DNA of 64,000 bases from Mycobacterium sp. BK086 (GTDB lineage: Bacteria; Actinomycetota; Actinomycetes; Mycobacteriales; Mycobacteriaceae): positions 534,254 to 598,253 of the forward strand of contig SNWL01000007.1 of NCBI GenBank assembly GCA_004362315.1, in the 5' to 3' direction. Made by a program: the position numbers and the translations under genes. Positions 34,462-45,827 of this stretch are shown one piece after another (within the stretch, counting starts at the first letter, position 1; each line of letters opens with the position of its first letter). The notes beneath the pieces were generated by a model, which saw nothing but the letters and a program-made list of their open reading frames with translations, made no database searches and was not told the DNA's origin.

Positions 34462-34995
34462 AGATATGCCCTGTAACCCTAGATATCTTTGCTGGATTGG
34501 ACCGTACCCGACGCGGATGGAGCTTACAGCCTTTCCCGGGGATATTGAACTCGCGACTCCCAATTGGTGGGCATTGTGCGCCGCGATCCGCTCGACACCG
34601 GGCATCGGTGACGAGTGCGACGCGCCGTCAAGTGCCTGTGACTGTTGTACTGATGTCCCAGTTCAAGGCTGTTCGGCAAAGGCTGTTCACGCCCCCGAAT
34701 CAGCGGGTACGAGCGCTGAGCCCAGGTACACACCGCATAAGTGACCGACTGTGGTGGCATGCGTGGCTATCACCTGAATTAGGTATTGGACCCGATCGCG
34801 CAGCTGTAGATACAAGTCTTTGCCAGTCTTAAGCAATCGTGTTCAAGCTGGATATCGGTCGGTTGATAACTCCGGTGCAATTGCTCACACGGCTGCCCAC
34901 GGCGCCGGCCATGCGGACCGGGCACCCCGAATTGGTCATCGCCCGGTCCCGGTATCGCGGCCAATCGCGTATTGCTGACGGGAGCCCGCGGGCTG
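34462..34995. promoter_or_regulatory. 534-base intergenic region upstream of paralogue A
   Basis: No gene was recognised. Next to the start of paralogue A is the element shared with paralogue B (34487-34508). Further up, AAGGCTGTTC occurs twice (34665-34674 and 34679-34688) with a 14-base period, a possible regulator site. The short open frames here lack ribosome sites and recognisable protein character. Confidence 0.5.
34487..34508 (-). promoter_or_regulatory. Conserved upstream element of paralogue A
   Basis: Plus-strand TCTTTGCTGG-A-TTGGACCGTACC is identical except for one base to a copy located at a similar place upstream of paralogue B (36500-36522). The two copies would be read in different frames relative to their genes (GYGPIQQR against GTVQTSK), so the conservation is not of protein. 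A promoter or a 5' untranslated RNA element is likely. Confidence 0.55.
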
Positions 34996-36480
34996 CTACT
35001 GCTTGCGGTGCTTTCCACCGCCGGTGCTGCCGCTATTGCCGTTCGACTTCGCGCCGTTGTCGCTCGACGACTCCGCTTTCCGGTGGCGTCCGCCGGATGC
35101 GGTACCCGTCGAGGGCTGGCTGCCGCCGGCATCGCTCGCAGTCTCGGGCTTGCGATGGCGGCCGCCGGCGGCGGTGTCGGGCTTGGTCCCGCTGTCGTCG
35201 CCGGTCTCGGACGTCGTTGTGGTGGTGTCGACGGCTGCCGTGGCCGGCGCGGCGTCGGCTGTGGTCCGCAACGACGCGGCGTGGCGTCCGCTGCCCCCGA
35301 CGCCTTCTTCCGTGCCATCGTCGCCGCCGGTTGAGCTGTTGCTTCCGCCTGTCGAGCTGTTACCGCCGGCAGGCAGTGAGGGCAGGTGGAACTCGGGCAG
35401 GTGGAATGCGGGCGCGGAGAACGTCGGCATCGAGATGGTCGACGCGTTGAACTGCGGCAGCGTGAACTTCGGTAGGTGAAAGTTGTTGATGTTGATGCCG
35501 GGGCCCTTGAGGAAGAGGTTTTGCGCCTCAAGGTTGAACGCGACCATCAACGACAACGGGCCATTGAGGGCGTTCAAGACGTTGTCGATGCCGAACGAGT
35601 TCATCACCAGGCCCAGCACCACCGGGAATCCGGTCTGCGACAACAGTTGGACCACGTTGCCGGTTCCGATGAAGTTCACGGCTGCGCTCAGAAGGCCCTG
35701 TACCGCAACGGTATTCGTTCCGAGGATGTTCGCCGCGGTGGTGAAGAGGCCTTGGGCGAAGGCTTCGCCTGCGTCGCCCAAGAGGTTGAGCGCCCACGCG
35801 CCGATACCGCCGGCGGACGTGGATTGCAGCCCCCCGCCGTTGCGCACGATGCTCAATGCGAGGTTGAGGAGGCCGACGGTGGTGACGGTGCCTGCGCCGA
35901 TCTGCAGGGAGAGATTGCCAACACCTGCGGCGCCGGTTGTCTGGGCACCACTGCCGCCGCCCGGCAGGCCGATCGCGACGTTGAAACCGCCGACGGTCGA
36001 CGTCGTGCCCGGCCCGAGTTGAATCGCGATATTCCCGAGCCCGACGGCGCCAGTGGACGTGGCGCCGGATGTTGCGGCGCCGAGGACGAAATTGAGCATG
36101 CCGCCCAGGATCGACGAGGTGCCCTGCCCGAACTGCAGGTTGATTCCGAACAGGGACCCCAGTGTCGCCGAGGAGGCTCCGTTACCGAAGGCTCCGCCGA
36201 AAGTGAACGCGGCGATATTGGTGAGCACGTTGGCGCCGTCACCGATGGCGATGGCACCGCCGAACAGTGCATTGCCCGCGTTCGCGACCGCGCCGTTGCC
36301 GATCGCGATCGCGAGTGTCGTCAGGTTGCTTGTGCAGCCGTTGCCGTTGTTCAGGCCGAAGGCCGACATGCAGGTGGCGTTGGCGGCCGGGGTCGGGGTG
36401 AACGCGCCGGCAGCGAGTGCACTGGCGACCAGCGCACCAAGCGCCGCGTTACGCCCGTCTCGAACCCGACCCACCGACAT
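34996..36480 (-). CDS. Secreted Gly/Asn/Ala-rich repetitive protein with RHRK tail (paralogue B)
   Basis: 494 aa from ATG 36480; a TTG 16 codons upstream would put the conserved upstream DNA element inside the gene and is not preferred, although the GGAG next to ATG 36480 is closer than usual. Signal peptide ALGALVASALAAGAF..PAANA, then the Cys pair in TCMSAFGLNNGNGCTS as in paralogue A, then AIAIGNGAVANAGN-type repeats to about residue 300. A segment of short hydrophobic/aromatic repeats follows (FHLPKF, LPQF, FHLPEFHLP). The Ser/Gly/Asp/Thr-rich tail contains three RHRK or KHRK motifs (GGRHRKPE, GGRHRKAE, GGGKHRKQ). The tail suggests binding to an anionic partner such as cell-wall polymer or nucleic acid, but this is inference. 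Function unknown; it and paralogue A arose by duplication. Confidence 0.8.
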   Translation of the reverse strand: MSVGRVRDGRNAALGALVASALAAGAFTPTPAANATCMSAFGLNNGNGCTSNLTTLAIAIGNGAVANAGNALFGGAIAIGDGANVLTNIAAFTFGGAFGNGASSATLGSLFGINLQFGQGTSSILGGMLNFVLGAATSGATSTGAVGLGNIAIQLGPGTTSTVGGFNVAIGLPGGGSGAQTTGAAGVGNLSLQIGAGTVTTVGLLNLALSIVRNGGGLQSTSAGGIGAWALNLLGDAGEAFAQGLFTTAANILGTNTVAVQGLLSAAVNFIGTGNVVQLLSQTGFPVVLGLVMNSFGIDNVLNALNGPLSLMVAFNLEAQNLFLKGPGININNFHLPKFTLPQFNASTISMPTFSAPAFHLPEFHLPSLPAGGNSSTGGSNSSTGGDDGTEEGVGGSGRHAASLRTTADAAPATAAVDTTTTTSETGDDSGTKPDTAAGGRHRKPETASDAGGSQPSTGTASGGRHRKAESSSDNGAKSNGNSGSTGGGKHRKQ

Positions 36481-37019
36481 CTCCGTTGTTTCGAATGTGT
36501 CTTTGCTGGTTTGGACCGTACCGGACAAGTACGCGCTACTGACAGTCTTCCAATGGATATTCGGCCGCGATTCGTAGCTGATACGTGGCCGGCCTGCTGA
36601 CGGGCGGACCGCCTGCGCGCGACGTCGACGGGCAGTTTGGGTCCGGAGCCGGTGGCGGGTGGTGACGGGCGCCGCGGTAGCTGTTCGTCACAGAGCGCAA
36701 AGACAACTCGGCAGCATCTTGGGCGCCCGGTTCAGCTCAAGTGCCTTGCGGGTCGGCGCAATTGGGCCCCCTGCCAGTGGTGCGCGCTGGCAGCGGGGCC
36801 GTCGGGGCCGCTGACAGCTGTGCCACCCGTTGTGCCGCTGCCGCCGGGACTGCCGGGGCTTCCGTCCTCGGGGCTGGTGACGCGGGTCCGCGACTGCTTC
36901 CCTCGGTGCCGCCCGAGTCGCCTGGGTTGCGCACTACTGGCGCTTCAGGTGCCGCCCGAGCCGCGGGTGTGATCCACAGTCCGGCGTGGTTGCCGCTGGA
37001 AAGCCAAAGGAAAATTGAG
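36481..37019. other. 539-base intergenic region without a supportable gene
   Basis: Apart from the element at 36500-36522 I see no gene, RNA or strong repeat. Part of it (about 36740-36960) is low-complexity and on the minus strand reads briefly as Gly/Ser/Pro-rich peptide (GSPGSPGGSGTTGGT), then loses that character. It may be a decayed end of a PGRS-type gene, but no start, signal peptide or continuous frame supports this. Confidence 0.5.
36500..36522 (-). promoter_or_regulatory. Conserved upstream element of paralogue B
   Basis: Plus-strand TCTTTGCTGG-T-TTGGACCGTACC, the partner of the copy at 34487-34508; a GGATATT follows on its upstream side in both (near 34539 and 36554). It lies 20 bases from the ATG. 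Probably part of the promoter or leader of this gene family. Confidence 0.55.
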
Positions 37020-37092
37020 TGCCCCCGGCAGGATTCGAACCTGCGGCCTTCTGCTCCGGAGGCAGACGCTCTATCCCCTGAGCTACGGGGGC
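37020..37092 (-). tRNA. tRNA-Arg (anticodon CCG)
   Basis: The reverse complement folds as a 73-base tRNA without encoded CCA. Acceptor arms GCCCCCG/CGGGGGC with discriminator A, D arm GCTC..GAGC, anticodon arm TCTGC-CTCCGGA-GCAGA, and T arm GCAGG-TTCGAAT-CCTGC. The loop centre CCG decodes CGG arginine codons, frequent in this genome. It lies upstream of argS on the opposite strand. Its 3' end faces the accessory half of the window. Confidence 0.97.
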
Positions 37093-37204
37093 GCACGCGG
37101 ACATGCGCCGTTGGGCTCAGACAGCCTAACGCATCCCGGCGGCTGCCCCGCACCGCGGCAGAATGCAGCGGGATGCGGATTCGGGCCCTGACCACGCCAG
37201 ACCA

Positions 37205-37210
37205 TAGGAT
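37205..37210 (+). promoter_or_regulatory. Candidate -10 hexamer TAGGAT for argS (near-leaderless)
   Basis: TAGGAT matches TANNNT and is followed by 8 bases before the argS GTG at 37219, so the transcript would begin at or one base before the start codon. The preceding bases (GGACCCCC) are not a normal ribosome site. No clear -35. Confidence 0.4.
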
Positions 37211-37218
37211 GGACCCCC

Positions 37219-38871
37219 GTGACACCCGCCGACCTCGCCGAGCTGCTCAAGAACACCGCCGCCGCGGTGCTCACCGAGCATGACCTGGACACCGCCGCCC
37301 TGCCCGAGACGGTGACCGTCGAGCGTCCGCGCAACCCCGAGCACGGCGACTATGCGACAAACCTGGCCCTGCAGGTGGGCAAGAAGGTCGGCGCCAACCC
37401 CCGCGAACTGGCCGGTTGGCTGGCTGCCGCGCTGGCCGCCGCCGACGGGATCGCCGCCGCCGAGGTCGCCGGCCCCGGCTTCGTGAACCTGCGGATCGAG
37501 GCGTCGGCGCAGGGCGTGATCGTGCAGAACATCCTCGACGCCGGTCCGGGCTACGGGAACTCTCAGCTGCTCGACGGCACCTCGATCAACCTGGAGTTCG
37601 TCTCGGCCAACCCGACCGGCCCCATCCACATCGGCGGTACCCGCTGGGCCGCGGTCGGCGATGCGCTGGGCCGGCTGCTGAGCACCCAGGGCGGGGCCGT
37701 CACCAGGGAGTACTACTTCAACGACCACGGCGCCCAGATCGACCGGTTCGCCCGGTCGCTCGTGGCCGCGGCCAAGGGGGAGCCGGCGCCCGAGGACGGC
37801 TACGCCGGCGACTACATCAAGGACATCGCCGACCAGGTGCTGGCCAAGGCGCCCGACGTGATGAGCCAGCCCGCCGAACAGCAGCAGGAGACCTTCCGTT
37901 CGATCGGTGTCGACTTGATGTTCAACCACATCAAGAAGTCCCTGCACGAGTTCGGCACCGACTTCGACGTGTACACCCATGAAGACTCGATGCACACCAG
38001 CGGCCGGGTCGACCAGGCCATCGCCAAGCTGCGCGAGACCGGAAACATCTACGAGAAGGATGGCGCAACCTGGTTGCGCACAACGGAATTCGGCGACGAC
38101 AAGGACCGCGTCGTCATCAAGAGTGACGGCCAGCCCGCCTACATCGCCGGCGACTTGGCCTACTACCTGGACAAGCGCCAGCGCGGCTTCGACCTGTGTA
38201 TCTACATGCTCGGCGCCGACCACCACGGTTACATCGCCCGGCTCAAGGCGGCCGCCGCGGCACTGGGCGACGACCCCGACACCGTCGAGGTGCTGATCGG
38301 CCAGATGGTCAACCTCGTGCGTGACGGCCAGCCGGTGCGGATGAGTAAGCGCGCGGGGACCGTCATCACGCTCGACGATCTCGTCGATGCCATCGGCGTG
38401 GACGCCGCCCGCTATGCGCTGACCCGGTCCTCGGTGGACACCCCGATCGATATCGACCTGCAGCTGTGGTCGTCGGCATCCAACGAAAACCCGGTCTACT
38501 ACGTGCAATACGCGCACGCCAGGCTTTCGGCGCTTGCTCGCAACGCCGCGGATCTTGGTCTCGCGCCCGACACCGCGCACCTGGAACTGCTCACCCACGA
38601 CAAGGAGGGCGCACTGATCCGCAACCTCGGTGAGTTCGCGCGGGTGCTCAAAGCCGGTGCGTCGCTGCGTGAACCGCATCGGGTCTGCCGCTACCTGGAA
38701 GACCTGGCCGGCGACTATCACCGGTTCTACGACTCCTGCCGGGTGCTGCCGATGGGCGATGAAACACCGCAGAGCCTTCATAAGGCGCGGCTGGCGCTGT
38801 GCGCGGCAACCCGTCAGGTGATCGCCAACGGTCTTCAGATCCTCGGCGTCAGCGCACCGGAGCGGATGTGA
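37219..38871 (+). CDS. argS: Arginyl-tRNA synthetase
   Basis: 550 aa, class I aminoacyl-tRNA synthetase that charges tRNA-Arg in the cytoplasm. Visible: N-terminal additional domain (~1-110) for tRNA D-loop contact, the HIGH-type motif in [18 protein letters not shown] (near 134), [10 protein letters not shown] (near 333), the KMSKS-type motif [13 protein letters not shown] (near 375) and the C-terminal helical anticodon-binding domain with ending LGVSAPERM. Length matches the family. GTG start without a Shine-Dalgarno; a -10-like TAGGAT close by suggests a leaderless message. First gene of a probable operon with lysA, hom, thrC and thrB; its TGA stop overlaps the lysA start. The pairing argS-lysA is conserved in actinobacteria. 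Confidence 0.97.
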   Translation: MTPADLAELLKNTAAAVLTEHDLDTAALPETVTVERPRNPEHGDYATNLALQVGKKVGANPRELAGWLAAALAAADGIAAAEVAGPGFVNLRIEASAQGVIVQNILDAGPGYGNSQLLDGTSINLEFVSANPTGPIHIGGTRWAAVGDALGRLLSTQGGAVTREYYFNDHGAQIDRFARSLVAAAKGEPAPEDGYAGDYIKDIADQVLAKAPDVMSQPAEQQQETFRSIGVDLMFNHIKKSLHEFGTDFDVYTHEDSMHTSGRVDQAIAKLRETGNIYEKDGATWLRTTEFGDDKDRVVIKSDGQPAYIAGDLAYYLDKRQRGFDLCIYMLGADHHGYIARLKAAAAALGDDPDTVEVLIGQMVNLVRDGQPVRMSKRAGTVITLDDLVDAIGVDAARYALTRSSVDTPIDIDLQLWSSASNENPVYYVQYAHARLSALARNAADLGLAPDTAHLELLTHDKEGALIRNLGEFARVLKAGASLREPHRVCRYLEDLAGDYHRFYDSCRVLPMGDETPQSLHKARLALCAATRQVIANGLQILGVSAPERM

Positions 38872-40286
38872 ACGCTCACCCCGCCGGCCCCCGCCACGCC
38901 GAGGAGATTCACCACAGCGGTGCCCCCGCCAAGCCGATTGGCTCCGACGAGCTCATGATGTTGGCGCCAAATGTCTGGCCCCGCAACTTGGTTCGCGATG
39001 CCAATGGTGAAGTAAGCATCGCCGGTGTGAGCGTCAGTGCGCTGGCGGGCGAGTTCGGCACACCGCTTTTCGTCATCGACGAGGATGATTTCCGGTCGCG
39101 GTGCCGGGAGATCGGTGCGGCCTTCGGCGGCGGCGATCATGTGCACTATGCGTCGAAGGCGTTCTTGAGCACGGAGATCGCCCGCTGGGTGGACGAAGAG
39201 GGATTGTCGCTGGACGTCGCCACTGGGGGCGAACTCGCGGTGGCATTGCATGCGAACTTCCCTGCTGAGCGAATCACTGTGCACGGCAACAACAAATCGG
39301 TCGACGAACTCACCGCAGCCGTCAAGGCCCGGGTGGGACATATCGTGTTGGACTCCGAGATCGAGATCGAGCGCCTGGACGCCATCGCCGGCGCTGCGGG
39401 TGTGGTGCAGGACGTGCTGGTCCGGGTCACCCCAGGGGTCGAGGCGCACACCCATGAGTTCATCTCCACCGCGCACGAGGATCAGAAGTTCGGTCTGTCA
39501 CTGGCCAGCGGTGCCGCGATGGACGCAGTGCGCAAGGTATTCGGTACCGACCACCTGCGCCTTGTCGGTCTGCACAGCCACATCGGATCGCAGATCTTCG
39601 ACGTCGCCGGCTTCGAAGTGGCGGCCCGCCGCGTCATCGGCCTGCTTCGTGACGTGGTCGCCGAATTCGGGGTCGAGAAGACCGCGCAGATATCGGTGAT
39701 CGATCTCGGTGGGGGACTGGGTATCTCCTACCTTCCCGACGATGATCCGCCACCGATGCAGGAGCTGGCCGACAAGCTCAAGGCCATCGTCGAAAAAGAA
39801 TCCGCGGCCGTTGGTCTGCCGACGCCGGCTCTGGTGGTCGAGCCCGGTCGCGCCATCGCCGGACCGGGCACCGTGACCCTGTATGAGGTGGGCACGGTCA
39901 AGGATGTCGCGATCAGCCCCACCGCGCAGCGCCGCTATATCAGCATCGACGGCGGGATGAGCGACAACATCCGCCCGGCGCTGTACGGCTCCGAATACGA
40001 CGTCCGTCTGGTGTCGCGCACCAGCGACGCGGCGCCCACGTTGGCCCGCATCGTCGGGAAGCATTGCGAGAGCGGCGACATCATCGTTCGCGACACCTGG
40101 GTGTCGCAGGATGTGATTCCCGGCGACCTGCTCGCGGTGGCCGCCACCGGCGCCTACTGCTATTCGATGTCGAGTCGATACAACCTGATCGGCCGTCCCG
40201 CTGTGGTGGCCGTGCGTGACGGGCGGGCCCGCCTGATCCTGCGTCGGGAGACCGTCGACGACCTGCTGAGTCTGGAAGTGAGGTAA
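38868..40286 (+). CDS. lysA: Diaminopimelate decarboxylase
   Basis: 472 aa, PLP-dependent fold-type III enzyme catalysing meso-diaminopimelate to L-lysine plus CO2, the last step of lysine synthesis. The PLP lysine is in HYASKAFLS (near residue 87). Other family motifs: [39 protein letters not shown], and the CESGDI motif that contributes the active-site Cys from the partner subunit. GTG 38868 overlaps the argS stop (GTGA), indicating translational coupling. Compared with the M. tuberculosis protein as I remember it, there is an extra stretch of about 25 residues before LAPNVWPRN; an internal ATG or a later start is possible. Confidence 0.95.
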   Translation: MNAHPAGPRHAEEIHHSGAPAKPIGSDELMMLAPNVWPRNLVRDANGEVSIAGVSVSALAGEFGTPLFVIDEDDFRSRCREIGAAFGGGDHVHYASKAFLSTEIARWVDEEGLSLDVATGGELAVALHANFPAERITVHGNNKSVDELTAAVKARVGHIVLDSEIEIERLDAIAGAAGVVQDVLVRVTPGVEAHTHEFISTAHEDQKFGLSLASGAAMDAVRKVFGTDHLRLVGLHSHIGSQIFDVAGFEVAARRVIGLLRDVVAEFGVEKTAQISVIDLGGGLGISYLPDDDPPPMQELADKLKAIVEKESAAVGLPTPALVVEPGRAIAGPGTVTLYEVGTVKDVAISPTAQRRYISIDGGMSDNIRPALYGSEYDVRLVSRTSDAAPTLARIVGKHCESGDIIVRDTWVSQDVIPGDLLAVAATGAYCYSMSSRYNLIGRPAVVAVRDGRARLILRRETVDDLLSLEVR

Positions 40287-40292
40287 CAGCCA

Positions 40293-41596
40293 ATGACCGA
40301 AAAAGCAATTGGTGTAGCGGTATTGGGGCTGGGCAACGTCGGCAGCGAAGTCGCCCGGATCATTCAGGAAAGCGCGCCCGATCTGGCCGCGCGCATCGGT
40401 GCGCCGCTCGAATTGCGCGGCGTCGCGGTGCGGAAGGTCTCCGCCGACCGGGGCCTGCCGGTCGAGATGCTCACCGACAACGTCGAAGAACTGGTCTCCC
40501 GCGAGGATGTCGACCTCGTCGTCGAGGTGATGGGTCCGGTCGAGCCCGCCCGCAAGGCGATCCTGACCGCGCTCGAGGGCGGCAAGTCGGTGGTGACCGC
40601 GAACAAGGCACTGCTGGCCCAGTCCACCGGTGAGCTGGCGCAGGCGGCCGAACGCGCCCATGTCGACCTGTATTTCGAAGCCGCTGTCGCCGGGGCCATC
40701 CCGGTGATCCGGCCGCTCACCCAGTCGCTGGCCGGTGACACCGTGCTGCGGGTGGCCGGCATCGTCAACGGCACCACCAACTACATCCTGTCCGAAATGG
40801 CCTCAACCGGAGCCGATTACAGCTCCGCGCTGGCCGACGCGGGCGCCCTGGGATATGCCGAGGCGGATCCGACCGCCGACGTCGAGGGATACGACGCCGC
40901 GGCCAAGGCCGCGATCTTGGCGTCCATCGCATTCCACACCCGGGTCACCGCCGACGACGTCTACCGTGAGGGGATTTCCAAGATCACCCCGGCGGACTTC
41001 GAATCGGCCAAGGCGCTCGGCTGCACCATCAAACTGCTGTCGATCTGCGAACGTGTCACGGGAAGTGATGGCCAGCAGCGGGTTTCGGCCCGGGTGTACC
41101 CGGCGCTGGTGCCGCTGAGCCATCCGCTGGCCACCGTCAACGGCGCGTTCAACGCCGTCGTCGTCGAGGCGGAGGCCGCGGGCAGGCTGATGTTCTACGG
41201 CCAGGGAGCCGGTGGTGCGCCGACGGCGTCGGCGGTGATGGGTGATCTCGTGATGGCGGCGCGCAACCGGGTTCAGGGTGGCCGCGGTCCGCGCGAGTCC
41301 AAGTACGCCCAGCTCCCGATCGCGCCGATGGGCATGATCCCGACCCGCTACTACGTCAGCATGACGGTCACCGACCGTCCCGGTGTGTTGTCTTCGGTGG
41401 CAGCGGAATTCGCCAAGCGCGAGGTCAGCATCGCCGAGGTGCGCCAGGAAGGCATCAGTGACGGCAGCGGGGCGCGCATCGTGGTGGTGACCCACCGGGC
41501 GACCGATGCCGCATTGTCCGAAACCGTTGCCGCGCTGGCTGACCACGAAGCAGTTCAGGAAGTCAACAGCGTGCTGCGTTTGGAAGGAACCAGCGA

Positions 41597-41600
<4 letters not shown>
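40293..41600 (+). CDS. hom: Homoserine dehydrogenase
   Basis: 435 aa, NAD(P)H-dependent reduction of aspartate semialdehyde to homoserine, the branch point to threonine and methionine. N-terminal Rossmann motif [10 protein letters not shown] (near residue 12), catalytic-domain sequences [14 protein letters not shown] and [19 protein letters not shown], and a C-terminal ACT domain ([19 protein letters not shown], near 355) that normally senses threonine. So feedback inhibition by threonine is expected. The GAGG ribosome site lies in the last lysA codons; only 6 bases separate the genes. Its stop overlaps the thrC start by 4 bases (ATGA). Confidence 0.96.
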
Positions 41601-43641
<2,041 letters not shown>

Positions 43642-43667
43642 GTTGCGCACACGCCGGTGGCGATTTC

Positions 43668-43697
43668 TTGCTTTCCGGCGGTCAAGGGGGCTATTCT
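43668..43697 (+). promoter_or_regulatory. Candidate sigma-A promoter for rho with long leader
   Basis: TTGCTT (43668-43673), an 18-base spacer and TATTCT (43692-43697) fit the main mycobacterial sigma factor. Transcription from here would give a leader of roughly 215 bases before the rho GTG. A long leader suits Rho autoregulation, known in other bacteria. There is no strong hairpin with a T run in the gap. The remaining 43698-43919 holds no recognised gene. Confidence 0.4.
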
Positions 43698-43919
43698 CGG
43701 TCCCGTCCAGGCAATCGCAGCGACTGTTCCTGCGCCGACACTAGGACGACCACCAATTTCTCTTGTGTTCAACTCGTGGACTGACGGTTCGCCATATAGC
43801 CGCGAATTCCGGCGATCACCGTTGACGCACAGACGATGGTGAGACTTCGCATTCAGCGAATCGGCTGAATGCCAGAACCCCTTGCCACGACGAAACGGCG
43901 AGGGAAAGAAAGGAAATCC

Positions 43920-45827
43920 GTGACCGATACGGACCTGATCACGGCTGGAGAGAGCGCCCCGCAGACGGAGGCGCCCGCCGTGACCGCAGAAACCCCCTCC
44001 AGCGGGGGCGCCGGCCGTGCCGGCTCTCTGTCGACGATGGTCCTGCCCGAGCTTCGTGCCCTGGCCAACCAGGTTGGTGTCAAGGGAACCTCCGGGATGC
44101 GCAAGAGCGATCTGATCGCCGCGATCAAGGAGCACCAGAACGGCGGCAGCAACGGCACCAACCACCGCGCCGACGACGCCCCTGTGGCACCTGCCGAGCA
44201 GCCGAGCGAGCCCCGTCAGAACGCCGAGAACACTGAGAACGCCGAGAAGACCGAAGCCAACGGCACCGAGCCGCGGCGCCGTGAGCGCCGCGCCGCCTCC
44301 CGCGATGCCGGCGCTGCCGGTGCTGCCGGTGAGGGTGCTGAGCAGCAGAAGACGCAGGACAACCGCCCCGAGCAGGGCGAGAAGCGCTCCGAGAACAAGT
44401 CCGACAACCGCGACGATCGTGGCCGTGACCAGTCCGATCAGGGCGGCCAGAACCAGGGCGGCGGCCAGCAGAACCGCGACAACCAGAATCGCGACAACAA
44501 CAACCAGAACCGCGACAACCAGAACCGCGGCGGCGGCGGCAACCAGGACGACGACGACGACCGTCAGGGCCGTCGCGGCCGCCGGTTCCGTGATCGCCGT
44601 CGTCGCGGCGAGCGGCAGGGCGGCGAAGGCGGCGGCGGTAACGACGCCGAGCTCCGCGAGGACGATGTCGTCCAGCCGGTCGCCGGCATCCTCGACGTGC
44701 TCGACAACTACGCGTTCGTGCGCACCTCGGGCTACCTGGCCGGACCCAACGACGTCTACGTCTCGATGAACATGGTCCGCAAGAACGGCCTGCGTCGCGG
44801 TGACGCCGTCACCGGTGCGGTCCGCGTGCCCAAGGAGGGCGAGCAGAACAACCAGCGCCAGAAGTTCAACCCGCTGGTCCGCCTCGACAGCGTCAACGGC
44901 GGCCCGGTGGAGGCGGCCAAGAACCGTCCGGACTTCACCAAGATGACCCCGCTGTACCCGAACCAGCGGCTGCGCCTGGAGACCACCAGCGACCGGCTGA
45001 CCACCCGGGTCATCGACCTGATCATGCCGATCGGCAAGGGCCAGCGCGCCCTGATCGTGTCGCCGCCCAAGGCCGGTAAGACCACGATCATGCAGGACAT
45101 CGCCAACGCGATCACCCGCAACAACCCCGAGTGCCATCTGATGGTGGTCCTGGTCGACGAGCGACCTGAAGAGGTCACCGACATGCAGCGCTCGGTCAAG
45201 GGTGAGGTCATCGCTTCCACCTTCGACCGCCCGCCGTCAGACCACACCCAGGCCGCCGAGCTGGCCATCGAGCGCGCCAAGCGCCTGGTCGAGCAGGGCA
45301 AGGACGTTGTCGTGCTGCTCGACTCGATCACCCGCCTGGGCCGCGCCTACAACAACGCCTCCCCGGCGTCCGGCCGCATCCTGTCCGGTGGTGTGGACTC
45401 GACCGCGCTGTATCCGCCGAAGCGCTTCCTGGGCGCGGCCCGCAACATCGAGCACGGCGGCTCGCTGACGATCATCGCAACGGCCATGGTGGAGACCGGT
45501 TCGACCGGTGACACCGTGATCTTCGAGGAGTTCAAGGGCACCGGCAACGCCGAGCTCAAGCTCGACCGCAAGATCGCCGAGCGCCGAGTGTTCCCGGCCG
45601 TCGACGTCAACCCGTCGGGCACCCGCAAGGACGAGCTGCTGCTGAGCCCCGACGAGTTCGCGATCGTGCACAAGCTGCGCCGCGTGCTCTCCGGCCTCGA
45701 CAGCCACCAGGCCATCGACCTGCTGATGAGCCAGCTGCGCAAGACCAAGAACAACTACGAGTTCCTGGTCCAGGTGTCCAAGACGGCACCGGGTGGCGGC
45801 GGCAACGGCAACGGCGATATCGACTAG
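43920..45827 (+). CDS. rho: Transcription termination factor Rho
   Basis: 635 aa from GTG 43920 (AAAGAAAGGA upstream; begins VTDTDLITAGES as in mycobacterial Rho). Hexameric RNA-dependent ATPase/helicase that ends transcription. N-terminal helical segment ELRALANQVGVKGTSGMRKSDLIAAI (~39-66), then about 150 residues of disordered Asn/Asp/Gln/Arg/Gly-rich sequence (~85-245, with NRDN.NRDNNNQNRDN runs and RRGRRFRDRRRRG), the cold-shock-like RNA-binding domain (GILDVLDNYAFVRTSGYL, ~257), and the ATPase core with Walker A SPPKAGKTT (~380), VDERPEEV (~410) and SITRLGRAYN (~470). The large polar insertion is a feature of actinobacterial Rho and adds RNA binding. Convergent with the lipoprotein gene; the stops overlap. 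Confidence 0.97.
   Translation: MTDTDLITAGESAPQTEAPAVTAETPSSGGAGRAGSLSTMVLPELRALANQVGVKGTSGMRKSDLIAAIKEHQNGGSNGTNHRADDAPVAPAEQPSEPRQNAENTENAEKTEANGTEPRRRERRAASRDAGAAGAAGEGAEQQKTQDNRPEQGEKRSENKSDNRDDRGRDQSDQGGQNQGGGQQNRDNQNRDNNNQNRDNQNRGGGGNQDDDDDRQGRRGRRFRDRRRRGERQGGEGGGGNDAELREDDVVQPVAGILDVLDNYAFVRTSGYLAGPNDVYVSMNMVRKNGLRRGDAVTGAVRVPKEGEQNNQRQKFNPLVRLDSVNGGPVEAAKNRPDFTKMTPLYPNQRLRLETTSDRLTTRVIDLIMPIGKGQRALIVSPPKAGKTTIMQDIANAITRNNPECHLMVVLVDERPEEVTDMQRSVKGEVIASTFDRPPSDHTQAAELAIERAKRLVEQGKDVVVLLDSITRLGRAYNNASPASGRILSGGVDSTALYPPKRFLGAARNIEHGGSLTIIATAMVETGSTGDTVIFEEFKGTGNAELKLDRKIAERRVFPAVDVNPSGTRKDELLLSPDEFAIVHKLRRVLSGLDSHQAIDLLMSQLRKTKNNYEFLVQVSKTAPGGGGNGNGDID

Noticed and set aside
36740-36960. 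Decayed PGRS gene fragment
   Set aside because: Only a few Gly/Ser/Pro-rich residues in changing frames; too little to call a pseudogene.
36737-37225. Minus-strand frame of 162 residues crossing the tRNA
   Set aside because: It contains the peptide RSSGDRASASG.EGRRFESCRG, the typical spurious translation of a tRNA gene.
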